Below, piece after piece: positions 1 to 12,700 of a DNA stretch of 64,000 bases (position 1 is its first letter; every line of letters starts with the position of its first letter). Below the pieces are notes generated by a model that saw only the letters and a program-made list of their open reading frames with translations, had not been told where the DNA came from and did not search any database. The stretch covers positions 36,069,287 through 36,133,286 of the forward strand of contig OZ026599.1 of NCBI GenBank assembly GCA_964020085.1, given 5' to 3'. Both the position numbers and the translations under genes were made by a program. Source of the DNA: Micromussa lordhowensis. Lineage: Eukaryota > Cnidaria > Anthozoa > Scleractinia > Lobophylliidae.

Positions 1-38
1 AATCGCTATTCTGGGAAAGACTAGAATAGTAGAATAGT

Positions 39-130
39 CAGTGCCTCTCTCCACCCAGGGCTGAGGTGTACAAATAGGTACCGGCGAGTTTAATGCTGTG
101 GGTTACCCTACGATGGACTAGCATCCCATA
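39..130 (+). repeat. SINE fragment
   Basis: CAGTGCCTCTCTCCACCCAG (39-58) and CGATGGACTAGCATCC (about 111-126) match, in the same order, the body of the SINE that lies inverted at 59690-59978. The tRNA-like head is missing. Confidence 0.6.
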
Positions 131-270
131 CATGGGAGATTATCTGCCCATACATGGGAGATTATCTGCCCCTCAAAGCTCACATTATCATTATCTGCCC
201 CTCAAAGCTCACAGTTTTCCTCGAGTTACGCTCTCGGAAAACTGTTCGCTTCTCGGAACAGATAATGTCT
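127..270. repeat. Short nested duplications
   Basis: ATACATGGGAGATTATCTGCC occurs twice in tandem (about 127-170) and ATTATCTGCCCCTCAAAGCT twice (about 160-210). ATTATCTG here and CAGATAAT at about 259-266 form an outer inverted pair. They lie upstream of the first visible exon. Confidence 0.5.
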
Positions 271-369
271 GCGGACAAATATCCGAACAGATTTCCGCGC
301 CAAATGGGGGCTATTGTTTAGATATCTGTCTCATAGTACAGCGGTGTTTTGCACCTCTTTTTTCCCCAG

Positions 370-3361
370 GCTTGCCTTCCAATTATCGATGACCTGAGTC
401 GCTCGGCCATGCGACCACGCCACTGGAAACAGCTGGTGCGCGTGACAGGAGGAGCTGTGCAGATCAGTAATGAAGGCTTAACAAGAATGACTTTGGGACA
501 GCTCCTAGAGTTAGGACTACACGGTGAGTGCCTTGATAACTCACATCAAAGCTTCTTTGGAAAACGCGATTATAACATACTTTGTTGGTATTCAATTTTG
601 TGAGAAATTGATCGCCCTATAATGCAGGAGGCAGATTTGAATTTCGTGATTTGGCCGAAAAATTGAAAGGAACTAAATTTGGGGAAACTTAGTATTCTTA
701 GGGCAGTCTTAGAGAAGGCGCTATAGATTACAAGGTTGTATGTTTTTTTTAATGGGTCGATTTTTTTCTGTGCAGCAAACAGCGCTGTGCGAACCTATAC
801 CTCAAACGCGTTTGAATAGTAACACACAAGTGTTTTGTACGCAGTCTGTAAAGATAGAGCTGCTTCATTTGAGTTGAGGTTTAAACCTGACAGTGTATGT
901 AATATATTTCCACAGACCATGCTGATGAGGTCCGGGCCATAATCCAAAGGGCTGCAAAAGATGTGGCCATTGAAAGTTCACTAAAGACTTATGAAGAAGT
1001 GTGGCTGAGTAAGATCTTTGAGCTCAGAGCGCACACCAGAATAAAGAGTCTTTCATCAGCTACTGCGCCAACTCAAGATGTAAATAAGGCACACTTTTAA
1101 AATGTTATAGCTCTTAGTCACCCTGTTTATTATGTCAGACGAAAGCTTGTGTCTTTATCGGTTATGGCTTTCTTAAGACCGTACATTTTTGCGAGGGAAA
1201 CTTCTTTATATTCGAATGAACTCGTTGTGGTTTACGATCGTTTTCTTTTAAATACTGAAATTACGCAAATGCGGTAAGATGTCTCTTTTAAAGTGCCTAT
1301 AACCCCTAAAAATGTTTTTCGCTTCGTGAAATCTTTGTATGGAATTACGAAAAATGCCGAAAAAAGTTTTGCAATTGGTTAAAACCCGAATTTTTTATTA
1401 ATTTTTAAAGATCGTAAAAAGCGCACTTTTTCAAAACACGACCGAGCAGCAGAATCGCTTAAAGAAGTCTGGGTATAGCGCAATTTGTGACGTCATTCCA
1501 GGCCTTAAATCGCCTTCTTGTTTAGGACAGTCTTTGCTTCGATTGCAAGAAAGAAAATGCCGGATAAATGCGTTGTTTTCGGATGCAACAACAGGCCAAA
1601 CAAGGGAAAGGGCATATCCCTTCATCCAACTCCTTTCGACGGGACTGATGACACGGAGAAGCGCAAAAGAAGAAAGAAGTGCGTCGACTTAAGCGTGCTC
1701 GTAAGCGTGCTCGTTGGGAACACGAAATATTTGGCGGTGTGGCCGTTCGAAACACTTCCTGGATGAAGATTACTCGATTATGTTTTCTGATTTAGCTTAG
1801 ATTTATTTTCAGAGAAGGCTGCGGAAAGATGGTATTGCGATTTGTGTCTTCCCAACGATCCGCGTACCTTGTATTTCGATGGAAATTAAACCAACTGAAA
1901 GCAAGCGAAGGTGACAACAAAATATGCATTCATGTGTTATGAGTAGTTTTCGATCGTGCTACATTTGCATTTCGTCGTAAACATCACGGTTTCTTTCACT
2001 TACTTTGCAGTTGCAACCGTCACCTGGTTGTCAATAGTGCATTCCTCTAAAACAATTTACTACGTTTCTCTTTATTCAGAGAAAGAAAGACGCTTTGGAA
2101 AGTCCGGAAATTTGTGTACACAACGCTCGAAGCCAGCAAGTCGAACCTGTGGCGAAACGTCGTAGAAAAAGCAGGGAGCAGGCCACTTTTTCAACCTTTG
2201 TACTGATTGCTACAGAAGCAAGACCGCAAGCAGCAGACCTGGTTCATGAATCGGAGCCACTTGATGCGTAGGCATCTTCTGGTTCATCATCATCTTAGTT
2301 GTCTTCTTGTTCGCTCGCGTTTGATCACACCTCGACTTCTAAGTCGTACTCTACCTCCGTTTCTGCGGCCTCGGAATTCCGAGCTTGAGTCAAAGCTAGT
2401 ATCGCTGGACGACATTATCAATTGATGTGATTATTACGTATCTTTTGAGTTGAATAAACGTTCTTTCAACAAAATACTGAACGCTGAAAACACCGAACCC
2501 GTAATATAAGGACAATAACCGAAGCGATGCGAGCAAAGGCCTGGAATGACGTCACTAGTCCCATTCTCCGCTTTGCTCGGTCGTGCTACAAAGAACGCTC
2601 ACTTTAAAAATTCATAAAAAATTCGGGTTTTAATCGATTGCAAAAATTTTTGCGGCATTTTTCCTAATTCCATGCAAAGATTTCACGAAACGAAAAAAAT
2701 TTTTGGGGGTTATAGGCACTTTAAGGCGTTTCACTTTCACCAGCTTATGCTAAGGTTGGAGCCCATGCAGTTGTTTATCAAAAGGGTTTATTTCAGCAGA
2801 TGAAAATCATGCGATAGATCTATGAATCTTCGTTCTTAGATTCTAGACTCCTGCTAGTGCTGTATACGAAGTCTTAAAAGCTTACTTTGATACAAACAAA
2901 CACTTTACTCACTCTTGTACTTACAGTTAAATATATGTAAATATGAAAAAAATATAAAAAAAATTGATATATTGATTTGATATTTCAAATATTGAGCCTG
3001 GAGGCTGAATAACTGAGAAGGTTTAGAGTTAGCATCTAGTTAGCAAGTATATTTTGAAGATTTATGTCTAATAGACCATTTTACAGTTATCTGCTCAGTG
3101 ACCTGGCCCTTGAATGGCAGCGAGGCTGGAGGTGACCTTGTTTTGATACAGACCTCACTGTTTTTGTTGTGTAAATCAAGTTGTTCTAATGCTAACTAGA
3201 TGCATTTACGTGACAAAAAGCAGAGAGGTCTGTATCAAAGCAGGGTCACCTCCAGCCTCGCTGTCATTCAAAGGCCAGGTCACCAAGCAAAGAACTGTAA
3301 AATGGGGTATTGTCTCTGATATCAGCGTAACTCAAATGAGAGATCATACTCCTGATACCGG

Positions 3362-3407
<46 letters not shown>

Positions 3408-6400
3408 CCCAGACTCCAGGCAGTGAGTTTGGTAATGACTCAGAGATGAACGTGCACGCTCCCCGTGGTCTGTCCAGCCGGGTGTCTGTGACCAGTCACG
3501 GCAGTGGAGGAGGCTTCAGCGTCAAAGATGGAGCCGGTGGCAGCCACAAGACAAGGAAAGCTTCTGCAGCTGGCTCGACTACTTTCTCACACTCTCTAAT
3601 GAACCTTACTCAGGTAATATTTCCATGTTTTCTCGTAGATCTTACTTTTGTTTTATAATCACGGTAAAGTTGTAGAACGTGCAACTTTACCATTGAAATA
3701 TAAAGACTGAACAGTATTCTCCTTGTGTAACTTATATGCACAAAACACAAGTTGACAAGAAGAAATAATAAAGTGACAAGGAAAAGTGACAACGATGGAG
3801 AAATAATACGAACTAAATCATACAAAATGCATAAAGAACAGTTCCTGCGTAAGTTCATAGGACAATTATAGAAACCATACTTAGATAAACATTTTTGCTC
3901 TGATCGAGTCTGACTGAGTATTAAGAGTTGCTTTAAGTTCCTTGATAGCGGCATTTCATATATCAGGTAGTCTAGGTTATTCCTGCAAAATACATGTACG
4001 GAGCTTTTTTTTAGGGTTTTCATTTGTTCGTCTTACACTTCAATCATTCTTAACTCTGTAGGATGCTGGTCCGGTCTGTTTACTGAACAAATGTGAGCCA
4101 ATCTTTGAAGAACTTGAAGATCATCAGGTATGGGGCATTCTACTGTCAAATGAAAGAGGCAAATAAAAGTATCAAACGAGGAAAAGTTACATTTCACTTT
4201 GCTTTACTTTTTGGGCGAATTTCTGCTACTGTGAAAATTTTCAGCGAGTTGTCCCCCTTGAGGGCTGCGTATCGTACTAATATAATAAGCGAAACGAAGA
4301 TGATGTTCAGTTTTGAATCTTGCAGATGCTGTACTTGTTTTCATTCTCATTGGGCAGAAACGTCTGTGCTTGTCGCTCAAACGGTGCTCAAACTATGTCG
4401 TTATTTCTGTTCAGGTGTCGCTACAGAGCATGCTCACTGGCAGTGCCGCTGGTTCGTTTGCTGATGACATAATGAAATGGCAGAAAAGACTGCAAACCAT
4501 AGAAGCTGTGCTGACAGTGTGGCTAGACGTACAGGAAAAGTGGATAGAGTTGGAAGATGTAAGTTTGTTTTGTTTTGGCCGCCAAAGATGTACGATCAAT
4601 AAAGCGCGTTCTGGTTTACATAGCATGGAGTCACATTCACTGCTTAAGAACTGGTATCTGTCCAAGCTCTTTATAGACACTAGCACAGTTTAGATAAATA
4701 CAATGATGCAGTTTTCTAAGTTGAGGCAACTGAAAAATTTGTCAATTGGCAGGCCTCATGTAATTCCATCAGATTGAATACTCTCAATGCGTAAACCCAG
4801 TCGTTTTGGAGCAAAATAAGTACCAAAACACCATCTAATTTAACAACAATCCTAGAAATGTTTAAGTAAGACTTGTTCTGCAACGATCAAAGATTTGATG
4901 ATTAATCGCCAACAGAGCAGTTTTCAATAGAGGGTCGTAAAGCCAAAACCGAACCAATTACTTACCAATTAGACTACTCAGCTCTAATCTTTTACTGTTG
5001 ATTTGGTTTGGTGTGTTGATTTGGTTTGGCATCTATTTAGTTACCTAATATCTTTACGTTTTATTTTGGCGCGAACACCGTATCTGGTTTAGTGATAATC
5101 GAGGCAGAAACTTCATTTCAAACTTTTTTCTTTTTTGCCTTCTGTGTAGGTGTTTTCCAGTTTAGACCTTCGCATTGCCATGCCTCATGAAACAAACCTG
5201 TTTTCTGCTGTAAACCGAGACTTCAGAATCTTGATGAAAGCTACAGAAAAGAATCCAAACGTGTTGCAGGCTTGTTCAAGGATAAGTAAGTGCACGATTA
5301 AACGTTCGTAGATGTATTGCCATCGATTGCTTACGGGTTCTTTGTTCACAGCTATTATTGGGCACAAGACCTTCCTCTCTCAAACAGACGCATTTCCAGA
5401 TGTAGCAAATGACTGGGTTAACCAGTCGAAATGCCAAGCAGAGTGGACCTTTTCGGCGATACGGCGGCCATTTTGAATTCTATTTTTTCAAATAGATATT
5501 TGACATTTATTCCGCGAGCGCACGTTACATATGAGATGGTACATAGCCAACTCGGCGGTGCGCACCTCGTTGCCTATAATGTCATATTCAACAAGCGCGA
5601 GTGGAATAATTGTTTTATTAAAACGCCCCCAAAATAAAGCAAACTAAACTAAAATAAAAATAAAAACGCCCCAACAAATCACGCGTATGCTTACCATGTT
5701 TGTAGACCATTATATAATGGCTCATAACCCATGATGGCTAAGCCAATAAAAACTCCCCAATTTCATTATCCAACGATCTAGGTTTTAATAATTTGGGATG
5801 CTCAGGGGGCATATTAGTATGTAGTTGCCACTCTAGTTGCTGTATCACCGAAAAGGTCCATTATGTGTCTGTTACCCCTAAACATTGTCGCGGGCGCACT
5901 TTTCCCTTTCGTAAACGGTCGTTGCCACTTTCGCGACACTAAAATAGTTTTTTAACTATCAATGAACTGTTCTCTACTAAATTAAAGAAAAAGTTAAAGG
6001 TCATCACCCAGTATCGAACCCAGAACCTCTCGCATTATAGTGTCCCTCTCTTACCACTACACCACCAGGTTGATTAGAGAAATCTCCGCCAAATTTAACT
6101 ATAAAAGGTGTGTGTATTAGTCTATCATCAAATTAACAAATGGTAAACGCCATAGCGTGCACTGTTGAGTTATGGATGCACGCGGGAGGTTGCTAAGCAC
6201 GAAAGAAGCGTAAGAGTCGCACGAGGCGATAGCCAAGTGCAACACTAGCAGACCTCCCAAGTGCATCCATAACTCAATAGTGTACAGCTATGACGTTTAC
6301 AGTTTGTTTTATAAGATAACATTGACACATTGGAGCAAAAGAAGTCCTTTTATTGAGCTATATCGCATCAGCACACACGTCAGCAGCGTACACCCATGGG

Positions 6401-7635
6401 CAAATAGCAGACAATGAATCAACCAATCAGAGCGCGCGCTTTGCTATAGTTATGTTATAATTATAACTAGTTTCGACCTAGTCCAGACCTATAGCAGGTG
6501 TGGCATCATCCATTCCGAAAAGCTTGCTAACCATTTATGGCATCAACCGTTTACAAAAGGGAAATCAGCGTCATCGACTCCGTCAGGCAGGAAATGCGAC
6601 TAACAAGTTCAGCTCGAGAGTATCATTTAAAATGAAATAAATTTATGCTTAATCTTCTTGCTTAACTCCGCTTTCATTTTCTGCAGACATCCAGGCCAAG
6701 TTAGAGAAGTTGAACATGAACCTTCAACAGTGCTGGAAATCTCTTCTGAATCATCTGGAAAGACGACGACAAAAATTCCCGCGCTTTTACTTCCTCTCCA
6801 CGGAAGATGTACTTCATGTTGTATGCAATGGTGTGTCACTTGATCTTTGTCATACATATTTACCTTTGATTTGTATGAAATTTCATCATTCTTAAGAGAC
6901 GTAATTGTTGCTGTTTTTCGCTGTCCCCTTTTAGGTTACGATCCAGCCCTCGTGAATCCTTATTTACCAAAAGTACTGGAAAACCTTGGAGCCCTTGTTT
7001 ACGAAGATATTGAAAACGAGGGACAAATTTGTTTTAACATCACTTCTGTTTTTAGTTCCCATGGGGAACAGCTCATGCTTAAACAGGTAACCGCTGCCAA
7101 AAAAACTGTAAAATTTTTGGGTGGCAAAAGCGCTAATGAGCTCACACATTCTTTGTTAAATTTTGAGTTTTTTAACCCGTGTTGCACAAAAAGTATTCAA
7201 TACACCAGGCTCATATTGACTGGCAGAGTTAATCGTACTATGACCTTTCAATATTCAGAACTGATTTATTTGCAACTCCATCAAAAACTTAATTGCTTAT
7301 GCTAATGAGGCAAATATTGTAAACAACGATTCCCCTATATAACCTTCAGGTTATAGTGTAGAATCGTGCACATTACATATATCTGTTTTATAGCTAAATT
7401 GTTTTTAGAGTAATTAGTCTGTATTTTGGACGTTCTTGGTGACGCTGGAAGAGGGATTCTTTCAGAGCGAGAGAATATTCATTTACAGTCTAATCCTGCT
7501 TTACAGGCTCCCACAAAATCATGAAGAGAGACATCTTATCACTGACACTTTGTCTCCTAACTCATACATTTTCGTCTTAATTAACGTGTTTATTGACCTG
7601 ATAACATGGCTAGTAATACACATGAAAAAATACTC

Positions 7636-7668
<33 letters not shown>

Positions 7669-8498
7669 TGTAACACCGGTGCAAAAGTGTAACACCAGTG
7701 CAAATTACACATCGTAATTCTGGATAATGATTGGCAGAAAGACAATGTGAAATTTTGTAGGCCAATCATATCATGTAAAGCAGTGACAAAAATTTTGTAC
7801 GGAAACTCTGAAAAACGTTTTCTCGAATGCGAAAAAAAATGGCTGCAAGAAACAATTTCCGGCAATTTTTCTGCGCGAATTTGTATTGTATTATTAATAA
7901 GTAATCATACGGTTTTTCTCGTTCAATTTGAAATTAATTTGCACTTGTGAGTTTTTAAAAAAGCTGAAATTGCACTCGCCGAAGCAGCTCGTGCAATTTC
8001 AGCTTTTTGAAAAACTCACTCGTGCAAATTAATTCCAAATTGAACTCGAAACCGTATGATTACCTATACGAATTTCTTTAGTCCCAGTGGTGACCGAATT
8101 CACGAGTTTAAATGTACCCAAATGCATACCCTTGCCCAAGAGGAGTATACTGTTTTCTCCAATTATTGGTTAATATGCTCGTTCCATTCTATATCATTCC
8201 ATTCTAGCCTGTATTGTGTGAAGGTCCAGTTGAAAGCTGGTTACCTGGCCTAATCAGTTCTCTGAAGCAGACCCTCCTAGATCAACTGACATCCGTGCTT
8301 AGTCCCGCCCAACCAGAAAGAACCGCCACTGCTTATGGTGAGGGTGGTGAGGGTGTGGCCGTTCCTGAAGAGCCTCCGCGCACAGCCGGCAGCATGGGTA
8401 GGGTGGAGAAATCGTTCACACTGGACAACTGTTCAGAGGTGGTTTTGTTGGCCACTCAAATTGAACTATGTAAGAAGATCGACAAATCGCTCAAGCAG
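370..8498 (+). CDS. DNHD1: DNHD1-like exons 1-9: linker (DHC_N2) region
   Basis: Exons: 370-523, 916-1079, 3413-3613, 4062-4127, 4415-4558, 5150-5285, 6687-6830, 6935-7086, 8208-8498, about residues 1-484 of the visible protein. Linker signatures appear in order: RPRHWKQL in exon 1, DVAIESSL and VWLSKIF in exon 2, [14 protein letters not shown] in exon 5, [12 protein letters not shown] in exon 6, FPRFYFLS in exon 7, and a [11 protein letters not shown] segment in exon 8. In dyneins this linker arches over the AAA ring and swings with nucleotide state. Exon 3 is a Ser/Gly-rich, probably disordered insert of 67 codons with no dynein counterpart. The first visible exon is internal: its AG acceptor is at 368-369 and there is no start codon. 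Confidence 0.88.
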
Positions 8499-9720
8499 GT
8501 ATGAAACGTGTTTCTGTCTCAACAGCTTCCCCTGAAATATGTTATTAGCAGATCGCAAGGCGTAGTGCAAACTAAGAAGATTAGAAACACCGTTCCACTG
8601 ACGGGTAGTTTGATATGTGTGATTAAGATGTAGATAAGCTTAGATCGCGAGCTTCTGGGTTAAACATTCAACCAATATTTTTTCGCGGAGCCAAGCCTTT
8701 CAGATATTTTCTTTATTTTATTTACTCACTTACATTTACGCCGTAAAACGTCGTGATTTTGAGGCTCGTATATATTACGGCAGTTCATCAGTCCCAGAAA
8801 TCATATCATCCCGTAATGGAGTATTTTGTCGTGTTAAACAGGCTCCGCAATAGTTACTATCTGACCAGCTTTAAACAATACTACCTCGGTTTACGTGAGA
8901 TTTTCATTAGTTCTTTGTATTTCGTCAAATCAGGACTTTTTTTTCCAGTAACTGCTTCATCTTGGTGTTCATTTCATTTCAGGTGGCAAGTGGTGAGAAC
9001 AAAGAAGCTCTGAAGGAGGTTTACGACAAGTTGACCGCCATATTGGAAGCCACGGCAATGATGTTGAAAGGTGCTGACAAGGAAAGCAAAGCACAAGGTG
9101 GTGATGATGGTTATGACAGTGGCGTGAATAGCGATGATGACACAGAGGAAGCCGCCATGAGGAGAATGAGCGTTAATACTAGTGCCAGTCAAGAGCGGCC
9201 TGGTACATCCGCGGTGGCAGAGGCCGAGGTGACTTCAAACATCTCAGGGGTGTCCCAGAAACAGAAGGAGCTCCCTGAACAAGATGTCACCGAGGGACAG
9301 GAAAGTAACAAGATGATGTTATTTCCGAGTCAGATTCAGAAGATAAGCAACATTATCGCAATGTTGTCACACAAGAGGAACTTGGTACAAAGGCTGATAG
9401 ATCATCGAGAAGAATGGGAGGTTCTCAAGAACCCCATTGACAACTTTGATTGGCAGTGTCATGCACGTTGCCGCTGGGAAGAAGAACAGCAGGCCTGCAA
9501 AGTAGACATCTTAGACATGGTGTTTGATTACGGATTTGAGTACCAGGGCACCGCATCCAGATTGGTTCTTAGTCCTCTGACAGATAAGTGCTTCGTGGGG
9601 CTTGCGCAAGCTGTCAAGAATAAAATGGTTGGCGTTTGTACTGGCGAATTTGTAAGTAATACTGAAGAAATAGAAAACATGTGCCGTGTTTCTATCGAGT
9701 TATAGAAACACGAGTGAAAG

Positions 9721-9751
<31 letters not shown>

Positions 9752-12700
9752 GAGCCACAGACGAGTGTTTCCACGAGTGTTTCTATAACTCGATAGGAAC
9801 ACGGAGAACATGTTTTCTATTTCTTTTAGAAAATACCGTGAAGAAAAAACGGAAAACAACTTGTTTATTTTGATCATCAAAATGTAAATTCTCTTTGTTC
9901 GCGCCATCATTACGTCAACAGCTCGTGCTAGTTCTGTGTTTCTATCGAGTTTTAGTATAAATCTACTAGCGTTCTATCACGAATGCTGTTCTCTGATTGG
10001 CTACGCTACTCACTATCTATTCTGTGATAGATAGTGAGTAGCGTAACAGTGTGCACTTGTTAACAAAATGACGGCCGTTTCTTGGCGTTTTCGAACTGTT
10101 GAGAAGAGGATTTAGATTAAGTTTTGAACGACTAGTAGATTTATACTAAAACAATTAGATTATTCGCTCTCGATTTCTATCGCGCAATAGTTGACTCGGG
10201 CTGCGCCCTCGTCAACTATCACGCGATAGAAATCTCGAGCTCATAATCTAATTGTTAAATAGAAACACGGTTTTAAACCAATCAGCGCGCGTATTTGCTT
10301 TGGGTTATTTTCTAAATTTGATTACAAGTACAATTTGACGACAAGTCAGATTGAAATTATGTAAAGATTTATACTGATGACAAATTTCTTATTATAGGGA
10401 ACTGGAAAGACAGAAACTGTGACGGAACTATCCAAAATCCTGGGCGACCCTTTGTATTCGTTCAATTGTTCCACGTCAACGAATCGTGAGACTTTAATAG
10501 ACATCTTCAGAGGTCTTGCTTGTTCTGGTGAGTTTATTAGCCGTTGTGTATCAGCCACATCGAAAGCTGTCTTACAAATTTAAGAAAACATAGTTTGCCT
10601 TGCGTACTAAGCAAGAAACTAACTATGTAGTCTGCAGGGATTGTTACGACGCCTCTTTGTACCAAAAGCTTGGTGAAACAAATTATGTCACTTGTTGTCG
10701 ATGAACACCTTCTGAGATTAACAGTCGTTTTACTGCTGCCTTCCTCTGTAGGTGCTTGGGTGTGTCTCAATAATATCTCAGCCATCCAGTCCCCTGTTCT
10801 GTCAGTTCTAACACAGCTCGTGACAGTTGTTCTTGATGGTTTAAAAGCAAGCAAGTCCACTGTCGTGTTACAAGATGACGAAATATCCTTGGCCCCTCAA
10901 GGCGCATGTTTTGGAACGCTAGACCCCTCTCGCAATCAACACAAGACAGCGTACGACCCGTCGGTTGGTTTCTTCCCTTCCTTCAAGTCATCTGCTTCGT
11001 ATCTTCCAGTGGATCTTTGGGAAATGTTCCGCCCTGTAGCACTCGTGGGTCCAGATTTGCAGGTCGTTCTTCAAGTGTGGCTCTTAAGCCAGGGCTTTAC
11101 GCAGGTTTCTTCTCTGGCATCCAAGATTGTTACCCTAAGAGGTCTTTGTCTGAAACTGCTTCCAAACTCGTCCAAGCCTCTCTCTGGAGACCTTCCTTTG
11201 TGTCTCCTTAAATGCACTGGCTGGGGAGCCCATTCCCTTAAAAGAATGATTGAAGATGCAGGTTCCCACTTGGGCACGAGCTCTGACGAGCTTCAGGTTT
11301 CAGCACCTGAGCAAAGAGGACCGTCACGCGAGGAGAGAGATATCTTCGAGCGTGCTGAATCTCCTACAGATGCTGTGGCCGCTGTAAATGCCCCACTTGA
11401 AGCGCTCAGACAAGATGGTAAGAACTGTAAACCTTCTTACGTTAAGCATTGCGTAACAATTAGTTTTACCCAGATTAAGATACTGTAAGAAAACTAACAG
11501 AAACCTCGTTATCTAATTCTATCATATGCGTCTTGTACAACTCTCCAAATTCAAGTAAATGTCTTTCCTAATTCTGTTAGTACGCGATCTTTCTCACTCA
11601 GGATAGGATCTGTTTTAAATTCTGTGTTTTTAATTTTAACAATTAAGACGGGTAAGACTTATCCATAGGCTATAATGAAACTACTCCGGACGTATAAAGC
11701 GGGTAATTTTCTAAAGAAACTGTTGTGCTGCGTCGGTGGGGAGTATTACAAGATAATTCGGTTTTATCAACTGAGTTGATAATATGAATTGGCCACCGTA
11801 AAGAGTTTCGAAAGCTGACGTTTCGAGCATTAGCCCTTCGTCGGGTCGGAATCGCTCGATTCGCTCCGACGAAGGGCTAACACTCGAAACGTCAGCTTTC
11901 GAATCTCTTTACTCCAGACGTAGTTATATGGCATGGTGTTTTCCCCGAGGAGCTCCAATGTCAGAGTGATTTGATGTGTCGTTTGGTTTGAATTTAATTA
12001 CTGTCTCTATAGTTTCACGATGTTTTTGTCTTGCTTCTTCGTGAATTAAGTTATTGTTGTAGTTGATGTTTTATTTTTTGCCATATAGTATCAATGCATA
12101 AGGCAATTAATCACATGGAAGCCAGTAACGCTTATGTAAAGGACTCCATTATTTAAAGATACCCCATCACGTGCATGTCTTGTTTCTTCGTGAATGAAGT
12201 TATTTCTTACTAAATCTCATCATGTGCCTTGTTGCTCTCGTAACGTAGAACACCTTGCTCCAGTGGTCACTGAAGATGCACCTGATCCACGTGATGTGCT
12301 TAAGGTGGAAGAGCGCGGTGTAGTACTCGCGTTAAGAGATACATACATGCCAGGGTTGGACGGTAGCGATGCTGTCATGTTCGCCACACTGTTGGCAGAC
12401 CTGTTCCCTAATGTACAGGTGCCAATGATATTTGAAAGTTACGGTTCTCAAGGCAGCAAGATGCAGATGAATGAGCAAGTGAGCAATTTGGAAGAGATTC
12501 CTGTGCTTCCAAAGGCTCCTGCAGAGCTCAGTGGTGATAATATGGAAGGTATGTGGATAGCTTTATGTGGCAGACTTTTTTCTTCCAGTGGTAAAGTAGT
12601 TGGAGTAGGATTGTTACGTGACTATAGGAATGCCAGGCATGGAAAGTGTGTGATTGCGTTAGCATGAATGCCAACTTCGATTTATGGACCGCGCGCTTCG

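Noticed and set aside
3610..4023. 137-codon minus-strand frame
   Set aside because: Low-complexity, no recognisable family; it lies in the intron between exons 3 and 4 of the plus-strand gene with no splice or promoter support.
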